DNA of 64,000 nt from JAADHX01 sp964569385 (lineage in GTDB: Bacteria; Actinomycetota; Acidimicrobiia; Acidimicrobiales; Poriferisodalaceae), in contig CAZMUM010000017.1 of the NCBI GenBank assembly GCA_964569385.1, positions 29,272-93,271 of the forward strand, read 5' to 3'. The translations under genes and the position numbers were made by a program. Under the pieces are notes generated by a model. It was not told the DNA's origin, did no database searches, and worked only from the letters and a program-made list of their open reading frames with translations. Positions 52,657-61,697 of the stretch are shown here, piece after piece; the first letter of the stretch is position 1; each line of letters starts with the position of its first letter.

Positions 52657-53454
52657 ATGGTGTCACGACAAACACGTTCACAATCAGGCCCTCTACTAGA
52701 GCGTTCATCGAGTAACCCGATGCTCACCAGAGCGGCGTTCTCCCAGGGTCGTACCCAGCAAAGCGTTGGATACGACGACGGACCTGGTTCGCCGATCACT
52801 GAATCCAGCGTGTCCGACACGTGGGCCGCCGTCGCGGCCACGTTTGTGGTGTTTGCCGTGTCGTTCGGTGGTGGCTGGTGGCTTGGCGGTCGTGTGGGCT
52901 TTGGTCTGCTTATCGGCCTGGCATTCGTTGGTCTTGGCATTGCTTTCTTCACGGCGTTCAAGCCAACAACAGCGCCGCTGACAGCGCCGCTGTATGCAGT
53001 TGTCCAGGGTCTGTTCGTCGGTGGAATCTCTCGCTTCTACGAGTCCGCCTACGACGGAATCGTGCTCCAAGCGGGCCTCCTGACGGCATCGATTTACGCC
53101 GGAATGTGGTTCATGTACGCCAGCGGACGGCTGCGGGTCACACCCAAGCTCCGCAAGGTCATTGTCAGCGCAACCATGGGAATCATGGTCACATACGTAC
53201 TTAGCTGGGTACTACAGGCCTTCGGAAGCTCGATTCCATTCCTCCACAGCTCGGGTCCGATCGGTATTGGCATTTCGCTAGTCATCGTCGGCATCGCCTC
53301 GCTCAACCTGCTTCTCGACTTCGACTACATCGACAACCTCAACCGGCAGCCGCACGAACGCTGGCAAGACTGGTACGCCGCGATGGGCCTGCTCATCACC
53401 GTTGTCTGGATCTACCTCGAGATCTTGCGCCTGCTGTCCAAGCTCCGCGACTGA
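52657..53454 (+). CDS. Bax inhibitor-1/YccA family membrane protein
   Basis: A 265-residue protein with seven hydrophobic segments. SNPMLTRAAFSQGR near the start is the actinobacterial YccA signature, and LNLLLDFDYIDNL plus WYAAMGLLITVVWIYLEILR in the C-terminal part match the family (conserved acidic pair DFDYID). Members act as membrane proton/calcium leak or protease modulators. It is divergent from the FKBP lipoprotein. Confidence 0.92.
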   Translation: MVSRQTRSQSGPLLERSSSNPMLTRAAFSQGRTQQSVGYDDGPGSPITESSVSDTWAAVAATFVVFAVSFGGGWWLGGRVGFGLLIGLAFVGLGIAFFTAFKPTTAPLTAPLYAVVQGLFVGGISRFYESAYDGIVLQAGLLTASIYAGMWFMYASGRLRVTPKLRKVIVSATMGIMVTYVLSWVLQAFGSSIPFLHSSGPIGIGISLVIVGIASLNLLLDFDYIDNLNRQPHERWQDWYAAMGLLITVVWIYLEILRLLSKLRD

Positions 53455-53460
53455 TCCTTT

Positions 53461-53637
53461 GGTGCTAGTTCGCGACAGCTTTGCTTTCGCTCATAGGCAC
53501 GTTTGCGCTTCGTTCCCGACCGGCTAAGCCGGACCGGTCCTCAGTTTCCTTTGGTGCTAGTTCGCGACAGCTTTGCTTTCGCTCATACGCACACTTGCGC
53601 TTCGTTCCCGACCGGCTAAGCCGGACCGGTCCTCAGT
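53461..53637. repeat. Two direct copies of an 85-bp repeat, period 92
   Basis: ggtgctagttcgcgacagct begins at 53461 and again at 53553; both units end in the dyad-containing gaccggctaagccggaccgg. They differ at a few positions. The rest of 53455-53758 holds two shorter related words (ggtgggtaactcggtccgaa and ggtgggtaaacggtcccgaa) and no gene. Confidence 0.88.
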
Positions 53638-53758
53638 GTGGCCTGCCCGCTTTGGGTGGGAGTTGTCCACCGTGGGGGTGGGTAACTCGGTCCGAAAGGC
53701 TTTGGGTTGGTATTACGCACCATTGCGGTGGGTAAACGGTCCCGAAAGCCGTGCGCTG

Positions 53759-55114
53759 TTACAGGGTGAAGCGCATGTCGTTGATTAGGGCGCCGGGGAG
53801 GCGGGCCGAGTTGGTTGATCGGGCGCCGTAGCTTTCAGGGTCGAGGAGCACCTCGCTCGTATCGGTAAGGGCTTCGAGTCGGTCGCCGAAGAGGCCGAAA
53901 GCTGTGTCGTCGAAACGCAGGGCCGTAACTGGGGCCACGATTTCGCCGTTTTCGATCCAGAACGTGGCAAATCGCGTCATGCCGGTGGTGCGACAGTTGG
54001 CGCGGTCCGAGAAGTTCAGGTACCAGAGGTTTCCGACGTACAACCCGGTACCGAGTTCGGCCATGGCCGAGTCGGTCGCCAGATCGCCCGAATCCATGGA
54101 GATCGAGTGCGGCGCTTCCCACGACGACGCGCCGTTGGTAGGTACGTCGAACTCCTTGGCCGATCGAGGTGACACAAGATGGCTCGCGAACTTGCCGTTC
54201 TTGATGAGCGGCACCGCGTCGGGCCGCAAGAACCCCTGGCCCTCGAAGTTGGGCGCAACACCTCCCGACGTGTCTTCGGTGATAGTCAGCATGGGAGCGA
54301 ACGACACGCCTTCGGTCACCATCTTCAAAAGTGGCGCGTCCATGGCTCGATGGGCTCGGAGACTAAAACCGCCCCACGACAACATGTCGGTCAGCTCTTT
54401 GACGGCACTGGGCGTGAGATAGGTGCGGTAGTCGCCGGGGTCGAGGGTGATCGGGTCGCGCCGAAGCGCATCGAGCTGAAGCCGCTGCGTCGCGACCTTC
54501 GCGGCGAACGCCTCGTCGTTCCACTCGAAGCCGGCGTACCCCTGCTTGGTGGCCTTGTCGGCGTGCAAGTACAGAGACCAGTCGAGGTTGAAGGTGTTGC
54601 TGTCGAACCAGTTGCGTTGGCCGAGTGAGTTTGTAAAGGCCGAGAATTGCCGTCCCGACGCCCAGATGCCGACTAGGTCGTTGGCGCCTGCCTCGGTGGT
54701 GACGCTGTCGATGATGCCGGCGCCGTCGGGCGCGCTGCCAGGATTGGTGTGCTCAGACGACGCAACATCGGTCGAGTACATGAAGTACGGATCGTCTGGA
54801 ACAATGGCCCGCTGCTCTCGCATTGTGCTTAGCGCCCGCGCGATGGCGGCCTTATCAGCGTCGGCTTGGCCCGATAGGCCGACCGTGGTGGTGGTGTGAC
54901 GCGCCCCTTCGGAGAGGTCGAGGTCGGCCGATAGCTGCTGCACCGATCCGGCCTGGCGAACCTTGCCCCCGTTGAATCGAACGAAGTCGCTGTCCTCACC
55001 GCCGAACGACGCAAGCAAGACCTCGTCGCCGGTGAGGTGCGATGTGGCGTATTCGGAGAGGTCATCGATGTAGGTGCGTACGTCGCGAACCGTCTGGGAA
55101 GTGGGGCTGCTCAT
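53759..55114 (-). CDS. TldE/PmbA-type metalloprotease subunit
   Basis: A 451-residue member of the TldD/PmbA family lacking the HExxxH zinc site, thus the TldE/PmbA partner. SDFVRFNGGKVRQAGSVQ near 40, GIWASGRQFSAFTNSLGQRN, and the C-terminal NLWYLNFSDRANCRTTGMTR and PVTALRFDD are typical. The start overlaps the TldD stop by 4 bp, so a TldD/E heterodimer forms, as known for processing of peptides and damaged proteins. Confidence 0.9.
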   Translation of the reverse strand: MSSPTSQTVRDVRTYIDDLSEYATSHLTGDEVLLASFGGEDSDFVRFNGGKVRQAGSVQQLSADLDLSEGARHTTTTVGLSGQADADKAAIARALSTMREQRAIVPDDPYFMYSTDVASSEHTNPGSAPDGAGIIDSVTTEAGANDLVGIWASGRQFSAFTNSLGQRNWFDSNTFNLDWSLYLHADKATKQGYAGFEWNDEAFAAKVATQRLQLDALRRDPITLDPGDYRTYLTPSAVKELTDMLSWGGFSLRAHRAMDAPLLKMVTEGVSFAPMLTITEDTSGGVAPNFEGQGFLRPDAVPLIKNGKFASHLVSPRSAKEFDVPTNGASSWEAPHSISMDSGDLATDSAMAELGTGLYVGNLWYLNFSDRANCRTTGMTRFATFWIENGEIVAPVTALRFDDTAFGLFGDRLEALTDTSEVLLDPESYGARSTNSARLPGALINDMRFTL

Positions 55115-56553
55115 GATTCGGCCCCAAATACCTCAACGTCAGAGAATCGACACGGCGGCGATGCGTGGCCAACCCAGATGACTTGGTTGGGTTCACCCTT
55201 TCCACAATTGCCGACCCCCATGACCTTGAACGTCGATGGGTCACCGACGCCCGAAAGGTTCTTCCAGAACGTACGGGAGATGCCTCGGTAGCTCGGGTTG
55301 CGAACAACGGTAGTTAGCTCGCCATTGTCGATGAGAGTGCCTCGTTCGCAGCTGAACTGAAACTTGTTCCGGCTGTCGTCGATCGACCACGAGGTGTTCG
55401 TTTCGAGGAACACCCCGTTCTCGATGTTGCCGATGATGTCCTCGAATGAGCTGTCGCCTGGTTCGACGTTGAGGTTCGCCATACGGTCGATTGGTGCCCG
55501 GTTCCACACCGATGAGCGCGAGTTGGCTACGCCGTCCATGCCAGCACGCTGCTGGCTGAGTGCCCCGCCAAGCGGCCGAACAAGAAGTCCGTCTCTGATG
55601 AGGTACTGGCGCTCGGCTTTCGTGCCCTCGTCGTCGAAGGCGTAGCTGGCCATCTGGCCCGTGACCGTCGGGTCGAAGGTGACGTTGAGAAGTTCCGATC
55701 CGTAGTGGAACGAACCAAACATGTCGGCGGTGACAAAGCTTGTACCGGCGTAGTTGCGTTCGTCGCCGAGAATTCGGTCGAGCTCGAGGGGGTGGCCGAT
55801 CGACTCGTGGATCTGGAGAGTCATCTGATCGGGGGCGAGCACGAGCTCCATCGTCCCGGTCGGGCAGTTTGGCGCACTGAGAAGTTCAACAGCTTCTTCG
55901 ACAAGGCGTGGTGCGGCGTCGCCAAATCCGAAGCGGTCGAGAACCTCGAGCCCACCTTGACCCATCGACGAAGACCCGCCGAACGACCTGATCTGGGTCA
56001 GGCCATCGTCGAAGGCAACCACCCGCATCTCAGGCACCACGTGGTCTTGCGACTGGTGGATGACGGCTCCGTCGCTGCTTACGAAGACCGACTCGACTCG
56101 TCGCCAGTTGAGCCCGGCGTGAGTGTCGACAATGCGGTCGTCGGTTCGGAGTTTCGATTCGTGTAGACGAAGCAGATCGAGGCGGTCGGACAGACTCGAC
56201 TCCGACCACGATTCAGCGACGGGGGAGTGATACTCGCCCGACGAACCAGCTTCAACCGGTGCCGCTACCGCTCCGACACCAGCAGTCCGATGAGCCCACG
56301 TGGTGGCCCGGTCGATCGCCGCTTGCAGGCCGGCGTCGGTTAGATCACTCGTCGCCGCGTAACCGTGTCCGTCGCCCACCCAGATAGTCACAAGAACGCC
56401 ACCGTCGACGGCCGTATGCAGCGGGTCGACCACGCTGTTTCGTACAGTTATCTGTTCGCTCGTTTCGACCATGTGTCGCATTGAGCAGTGATCGACTCCG
56501 GCCGGCATCAAAGAGATGAGCCGACCAGCCAACGTGTCTTCAGCCAGTGCCAT
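55111..56553 (-). CDS. tldD: TldD metalloprotease
   Basis: A 480-residue protease subunit with the zinc motif HESIGH in QIHESIGHPLELDRILGDE near 255. Earlier conserved parts are LDRFGFGDAAPRLVEEAVEL; later ones include GVFLETNTSWSIDDSRNKFQ and VGNCGKGEPNQVIWVGHASP. It forms a heterodimer with the downstream TldE. Its start at 56553 follows a region with a perfect inverted repeat (56624-56671). Confidence 0.93.
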   Translation of the reverse strand: MALAEDTLAGRLISLMPAGVDHCSMRHMVETSEQITVRNSVVDPLHTAVDGGVLVTIWVGDGHGYAATSDLTDAGLQAAIDRATTWAHRTAGVGAVAAPVEAGSSGEYHSPVAESWSESSLSDRLDLLRLHESKLRTDDRIVDTHAGLNWRRVESVFVSSDGAVIHQSQDHVVPEMRVVAFDDGLTQIRSFGGSSSMGQGGLEVLDRFGFGDAAPRLVEEAVELLSAPNCPTGTMELVLAPDQMTLQIHESIGHPLELDRILGDERNYAGTSFVTADMFGSFHYGSELLNVTFDPTVTGQMASYAFDDEGTKAERQYLIRDGLLVRPLGGALSQQRAGMDGVANSRSSVWNRAPIDRMANLNVEPGDSSFEDIIGNIENGVFLETNTSWSIDDSRNKFQFSCERGTLIDNGELTTVVRNPSYRGISRTFWKNLSGVGDPSTFKVMGVGNCGKGEPNQVIWVGHASPPCRFSDVEVFGAES

Positions 56554-56623
56554 CTCGCGATCCTACGTGTTGGCGAACCAGCCAAAGCAGCCATTGCCAC
56601 CGCTGCCTCCGTCGAAAACCCGC

Positions 56624-56671
56624 AACCTGTGCCCAAAACCGCGGTGGGGACCGCGGTTTTGGGCACAGGTT
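56624..56671. terminator. Perfect 22-bp inverted repeat with 4-nt loop
   Basis: aacctgtgcccaaaaccgcg... (56624-56645), loop gggg, mirrored at 650-671, with CCCG/CGGG adding pairs after a bulge. It sits 63 bp beyond the stop of the Rieske-ThDP gene and before the tldD start, so it probably terminates the former. It has no clear T-run. Confidence 0.6.
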
Positions 56672-56733
56672 CGGGAAGTCGCTGCGGGCAGGCGGGCAGG
56701 TGGGTAGCGGGCGCGAGGGCTAGACGAGGAGGG

Positions 56734-58701
56734 CTAGACGAGGAGGGCGTCGGTCATGATCTCGACCAAGGCGGGCCCTGGGTGGGCAATGGCTTCGGCG
56801 ATTGCGTCGTCGAGGTTGTTTTGGTTGGTGACTCGGATGCCTTTGGCTCCGCACAACTGAGCGAACTCGGCGAAGTTTGGGTTGTGGAGCGATGTTTGCC
56901 AGACGTCGTAGTCGACGGCGCGTTGTTCCTTGGAGATCTTGCCGAGTTCGTTGTTGTTTAACAGCACGTGGGTGACGTCCATGTTGTATTTGACCGCCGT
57001 CGTTAGTTCCATGGCGTACTGACCGAAGCCACCATCGCCGCTTACCGACACAACCTTGCGGCTGCTGCCTTGGGCTTGGAGAGCAGCCCACGAGCCCATC
57101 GCTGCGGGGAAGCCGAAGCCGATGGAGCCGAGGTATCCAGACATCAGAACGGTCTGATCGGTGACCTCGAAGTAGCGCCCGTACGCGTATGTGTTGTTGC
57201 CAACGTCGACGGGCATAACGGCATTGGAAGGCACCACACGGCTAAGAGCGGCCATGACCGCCGCGCTGCTGATTCCGCGGCCCTCATCGTCGGTGACTCG
57301 TCTCGCCTTCTCGTCTCGCCAGATTGACCAACGCTGGGCTATCTCGTCGCGCAGATCGACGCATTGAACGTCGGCATGATCCAGCGCTGTCGACAACAAA
57401 CCGGCGGTCACACCGCATTCGCCTTGTACTGGAAGCTCGACTGGGTGGAATCGTCCGAGTGCCATCGGGTCCTGGTCGACTTGGACGATTGGCTTGTACG
57501 AAGCGATGCCAGTGTGGTTGGAGAATGAAGTCCCGAAAGCGATGACCAGGTCGCACTCGTTCATGAACCACGAGGCGATCGGTGTCCCGCTGCGGCCAAG
57601 CACACCGCAGCCGAGCGGGTGATGGTCGCTAATCTGGCCCTTGGCCTTGAACGTGGTAACCACCGGAGCGCCAATCTGCTCGGCCAACGAGATGATGCCG
57701 TCCTTGGCCTCCCTGGCGCCAGCTCCAACAATGATTAGAGGCCGACGAGCAGCGGCAATCATCGCCGCAGCGGCCTCAAGCACCTCACCATTTGGGGCGA
57801 TGGCCCGACTGCCCACACGGCCCGTCGGACTACCGGCCGGTGTATCGGCGTCGACCACGATGGACTGCACTTCGTCAGGCAACACGAGGTGGGCTACGTC
57901 GCGTTCGATGATTGCCGTTTTGCAAGCGAGCGTCATTAGTTCGGCTGGGTCGGCGGTCGAGTGCACGGACTCAGAGAACGCAGCAACGTCGGCGAATGCG
58001 GCCTCAAGGTCCATGTCTTGAAAGGCACCGCGCCCCTTGTTCTTTGATGGCACCTGACCGCACAGTGCCAGCACAGGAGCCCGGTCGACCTTCGCGTCGT
58101 AGAGACCAGTTAGTAGGTTTGTTGATCCGGGCCCCGCTATGGCAAAACAGCCGCCCGGAATGCCGGTGAGTTTTCCGTAGGCTGTGGCGGCGAACGCAGC
58201 TGCGCCTTCGTGCCGAATGCCGATGAATGTTAGATCGCCGCGGTCTTCGGCCCGCCGCATCGCGTCCGCGAAGCCGAGGTTGCTGTGACCGACCATTCCG
58301 AACACATGGGTCACGCCCCAATTGGTCATTGTTTCGACGAGGACGTCGGACACCGTGCGTTGCGGTGCTGTCTCGGCTGGAAGGGCGACCCAGACTTCGG
58401 TGCCGCGGAGTTCGGTGGTGAAGCACTGCGGGGCGTCGGAGAACGCTCCTGGCGGTTGACCGGTTAAGGGATCGTAGTCGTAGCCGTGCCACGGGCAACG
58501 CAACCAACCGTTCTCGATTGAGCCTTCGCCGAGCGGTCCGCCCTGATGGGGACAGTGATTATCGAGGGCGCCAAACGTGCCGTCAACGTTGGCCAAACAC
58601 AGTGATCTGTGGCCAGCGACCACCGTCTTGACTCGACCGGGTTCGATCTCCCTGGCATCGGCTACGTGGTGCCAGTTGAGAGATTCGGCGGCGTGGGCCA
58701 T
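56734..58701 (-). CDS. Rieske-ThDP enzyme fusion (acetolactate synthase/pyruvate oxidase-like)
   Basis: A 655-residue fusion. Residues 1-110 are a Rieske [2Fe-2S] domain with C50-x-H52 (DNHCPHQGGPL) and C69-x2-H72 (LRCPWHGYDYD). From about 115 a full ThDP-dependent enzyme follows: VLVETMTNWGVTHVFGMVGH, catalytic Glu in GIRHEGAAAFAATAYGKLTG, central domain VGAGAREAKDGIISLA, and the Mg/ThDP motif VSGDGGFGQYAMEL to LLNNNELGKI. The ThDP part alone resembles pyruvate oxidase/acetolactate synthase. A Rieske cluster could pass electrons from an oxidised hydroxyethyl-ThDP. The substrate and acceptor are unknown. It is divergent from the asparaginase gene. Confidence 0.9.
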   Translation of the reverse strand: MAHAAESLNWHHVADAREIEPGRVKTVVAGHRSLCLANVDGTFGALDNHCPHQGGPLGEGSIENGWLRCPWHGYDYDPLTGQPPGAFSDAPQCFTTELRGTEVWVALPAETAPQRTVSDVLVETMTNWGVTHVFGMVGHSNLGFADAMRRAEDRGDLTFIGIRHEGAAAFAATAYGKLTGIPGGCFAIAGPGSTNLLTGLYDAKVDRAPVLALCGQVPSKNKGRGAFQDMDLEAAFADVAAFSESVHSTADPAELMTLACKTAIIERDVAHLVLPDEVQSIVVDADTPAGSPTGRVGSRAIAPNGEVLEAAAAMIAAARRPLIIVGAGAREAKDGIISLAEQIGAPVVTTFKAKGQISDHHPLGCGVLGRSGTPIASWFMNECDLVIAFGTSFSNHTGIASYKPIVQVDQDPMALGRFHPVELPVQGECGVTAGLLSTALDHADVQCVDLRDEIAQRWSIWRDEKARRVTDDEGRGISSAAVMAALSRVVPSNAVMPVDVGNNTYAYGRYFEVTDQTVLMSGYLGSIGFGFPAAMGSWAALQAQGSSRKVVSVSGDGGFGQYAMELTTAVKYNMDVTHVLLNNNELGKISKEQRAVDYDVWQTSLHNPNFAEFAQLCGAKGIRVTNQNNLDDAIAEAIAHPGPALVEIMTDALLV

Positions 58702-58742
58702 TGGATGTTCCGTTCGTGTTCGTGGCGTGGAATCATGGTGCA

Positions 58743-59720
58743 GTGACTAACGCTGCGCTAACCGTCGAAGTAACTAGAGGAAACCGGGTTGAGAGCAAAC
58801 ACCGGGTCGATGCGGTCGTGTCTGATGCTAAGGGTGAGGTGGTCGCGTCGTGGGGCGATGCTGATCGTCCCACTCAACCCAGGAGCGCGTGCAAACCCCT
58901 CCAGGCAATACCGCTGATAACGAGCGGGGCAGCCGACGCTGCGGGCCTGACCGATGTCGAGTTGGCATTGGCGTGCGCAAGTCACACTGGCGAGGAAGGT
59001 CATGTTGCCGCGGTCGAAGCGTGGCTTGGTGCCGTCGGCGCCAGCGTGGCCGACCTCGAGTGCGGGACTCATACCCCAAGTTATCGGCCTGCTGCCGATG
59101 CGCTAGTTAGCAACGGCAGCAGCCCGTCGGCAGCGCACAACAACTGCTCGGGCAAGCACTCGGGGTTCATTCACACGGCGCTGCACATGGGCGATGGGGT
59201 GGCTGGTTATCTGTCGCCCTCGCATCCGCAACAGGTTCGAGTGACCCGTTCGATAACTCGATTCGCCAGCATCGACGTCGCTAGCCAGTCGCCGGGCGTC
59301 GACGGGTGCGGCATTCCTGTTTGGACGATGCCGCTGCAGGCTTTGGCTAGAGGTTGGGCGCAGCTACAGGACCCCCAATCCGTCGATGCAGACGAAGCTG
59401 CGGCTGCGCGCCGGCTTCTCGATGCGATGGTGGGTGAGCCGTGGTTTGTGGCCGGAACCGAACGTAAGAGCACCAACATGATGTACGCCCGCGGTGGCCG
59501 AATTGCGGCCAAGAGCGGAGCCGAAGGTGTGTTCTGCGCCGTCGATCGAGAGACCGGCAGGGGGTTCGCCCTCAAGACCGACGATGGTGCCGGGCGCGCC
59601 TCCGAAGTCGCCATTGAGTGGTTGGTTGCTCGCATGTTGCGTCTCGACGAACCTGCCCCCGAAGTGCTCCGCAACCACGCCGGCACCGCCGTCGGCGAGA
59701 TTCGAGTGCGGGTGCCTTAG
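58743..59720 (+). CDS. Asparaginase II family protein
   Basis: About 325 residues of PF06089 (Asparaginase_II). TVEVTRGNRVESKHRVDAVV at the start, PRSACKPLQAIPLI near 45 and AHNNCSGKHSGFIHTALHMG near 135 are the family motifs, with GVDGCGIPVWTMPL later. GTG 58743 is preferred because family sequence begins there; an upstream ATG at 58701 is open but overlaps the start of the divergent Rieske-ThDP gene. It probably hydrolyses L-asparagine or a related amide. Confidence 0.9.
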   Translation: MTNAALTVEVTRGNRVESKHRVDAVVSDAKGEVVASWGDADRPTQPRSACKPLQAIPLITSGAADAAGLTDVELALACASHTGEEGHVAAVEAWLGAVGASVADLECGTHTPSYRPAADALVSNGSSPSAAHNNCSGKHSGFIHTALHMGDGVAGYLSPSHPQQVRVTRSITRFASIDVASQSPGVDGCGIPVWTMPLQALARGWAQLQDPQSVDADEAAAARRLLDAMVGEPWFVAGTERKSTNMMYARGGRIAAKSGAEGVFCAVDRETGRGFALKTDDGAGRASEVAIEWLVARMLRLDEPAPEVLRNHAGTAVGEIRVRVP

Positions 59721-59884
59721 CCGTAGGGGTCGTTCAGCATCTAGACCGCCACTGTCACCGGGAAAGAGCTGCGGGCGGACAGATGCCGGTGCCAGGAGTG
59801 GTATTCAGACCTTCGCTTCACCGGGAAACGTCTACGGGCGAACGTTTCTAGGTGACGCAAATGGGCTGACGGCTGACGGGGAGA

Positions 59885-59950
59885 GCCCCAGGTTGTTGCT
59901 CGAAGGGAGTGAGAGTGAGAAGCCGGTTAGCAACCGAAGGGCGCGGCGGT
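59885..59950. repeat. Inverted relative of the 9080/9158 repeat
   Basis: On the minus strand it reads cttcggttgctaaccggctt, then ctcactctcactcccttcga and gcaacaacctgggg, matching the 62-bp units at 9080 with a few changes. It supplies the last residues (PFGC) and the TAA stop of the Rieske-glutamate synthase frame. The remaining gene-free part (59721-59884) shows nothing else. Confidence 0.75.
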
Positions 59951-61552
59951 TACTCCGCCGTAGGGGATTCCGCCCAGGTGGGCGAGGTCGCGGTCGAAGG
60001 TGGTGAGATCGTCGATGGTCATGTCGGTGAGTGAAGAGCGACCGCACGCTCTGGCCATTACCTGCATGAGTTCAACTGATGCGCTGAAGAAGCGCGCCAA
60101 CCGTTCGGTGGCAACCTGCACTGGCAGCCGGTCGCGTAAGTGCTGTTTTTGTGTGGCAATGCCGACGGGGCAGTTGTTGGTGTTGCAGGCGCGCGTGCCT
60201 AGGCAGCCAATCGCCTGCATGGCCGAGTTCGACACTGCGATGGCGTCGGCGCCCATGGCGAGGGCCTTGATGAAGCCGGTGTGGGTGCGCAGTCCGCCTG
60301 TGATGACCAGCGTGATGCCATCGTCCTTGCCTCGGTCGAGATGACGCCGGGCTCTGGCTAGCGCGGCAATGGTAGGGACCGAGATGTGGTCGCGGAAGAT
60401 GGCTGGGGCGGCGCCCGTGCCGCCGCCTCGACCATCCAAAATGATGTAGTCGACGCCAATGTCGAGGGCAGCATCGATGTCTTGCTCAATCCGTTGGGCC
60501 GACAACTTTGCTCCCACCGGAACCCCACCGGAGATCTCGCGCACTTCGGCCGCAACCGCCTGATAGTCGCCAACAGTTTGCAGCTCAGGGAATGTTGCGG
60601 GCGAGATTGCGGCTACGCCTGGCTTGAGGCCCCGAACTTCGGCGATCTTGGCTTGGACCTTGATGCCAGGGAGATGACCCCCGGTGCCAGTCTTGGCGCC
60701 TTGGCCGAACTTGAAGTGGAAGGCCTGCACAGTGGCCACTTAGTCTATCGACCAGCCGAAACCGCCCGATGCCAGCTCGTAGAAGTATCGGGAGTTCTCG
60801 GCATGTCCCTCTGGGAGCATGCCTCCCTCGCCAGAGCAGGTTCCTGTGCCCGCTATTTCGGCGCCTCGAGCGAGAGCCACCTTGGCTTCTTCGGACAGCG
60901 CCCCGAACGACATGTCGGAAACGAACAACGGAATGTCGAGCTCGAGTGGCTTCGTTGCGTTCGGACCGACGGTGGTGCCAGTAGCTACAGCGTCGTCGTC
61001 TAGTAAGGGTCGGCGCGCCAGCTGAGCCGTGACAATTTGGATGTCGTCCCATTTCGGGAGATCTTGGGACGAGACTCCCATTGATGTGACCGGCCCGTGG
61101 TGGCCGACCTTGGTTAGACCCTCGCCAGCAAGGCTGCGAATCAGCCCAACGTGGGGCTCTTCGGCGGTGCCATGGTGATCTTGGTAGACACCTTGTTACG
61201 AGTCGCGGTTGTAGGGCTGGGGGTTGTCGGCGGCCCAGGCGGCGATTTCGTCGGCGCCTACAACCAACTTGTCGCCTTCGAGCCACGACGCGAACTTGGG
61301 CAATCGTTCGTCGTTGTTGTAAGCGCTGATACCTGTGTGGATTCCGTAGTCCCACCCGTGTAGACCGCAGATGAGGTCGCTGCCACGAACGAACCCGTCT
61401 GCCATCAGCGCGCCCCGATGCAGACAACGGCCGTACAGGACCGAGTGATTTGATCCGTCTCGCACAATGACGAGATCGATTCCTTCGACGAAGGACCCGA
61501 CCGGTGACCGGTCGGGAATGTCTGGCCATTTCGCAATGTTGGTCGCGCGCAC
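59927..61552 (-). pseudogene. Rieske-FMN glutamate synthase-like protein broken by two in-frame TAA codons
   Basis: One reading frame from GTG 61552 (after AGGAG) to 59927, about 541 codons. Residues 1-118 are a Rieske domain (C43-L-H45 and C62-G-L-H65, in GRCLHRGALM and ICGLHGWDYG), ending at TAA 61198-61196. The frame continues at once QGVYQDHHGTAEEPHVGLIR and MGVSSQDLPKWDD into the FMN-binding glutamate-synthase domain (LFVSDMSFGALSEEAKVALA), meets TAA 60742-60740, then VATVQAFHFKFGQGAKTGTG, DYIILDGRGGGTGAAPA and the 3Fe-4S motif CLGTRACNTNNCPVG. In relatives the first stop position is usually Tyr (DAYQG-like). There are no frameshifts. GTG codons after the second TAA could allow reinitiation as a split protein. 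Otherwise it is a recent pseudogene. Confidence 0.8.
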
Positions 61553-61697
61553 TCGTTTACTCCTAGGGTCGGTATGACAGAAGTGTGAACGAATGGCCGA
61601 CGTGGAACTGGCCGAACCTGGTGTCGTTCATGTTCTGAACACCGCGATCCTGCCACGCTTGGCACGGGAGCGAATCGGACTGAGGCAGGTAGATATC

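Noticed and set aside
59927..61552. TAA reassigned to an amino acid in this organism
   Set aside because: Other intact genes in the window end at TAA (for example the binding protein at 4806 and VapC at 46120), so a general recoding is excluded.
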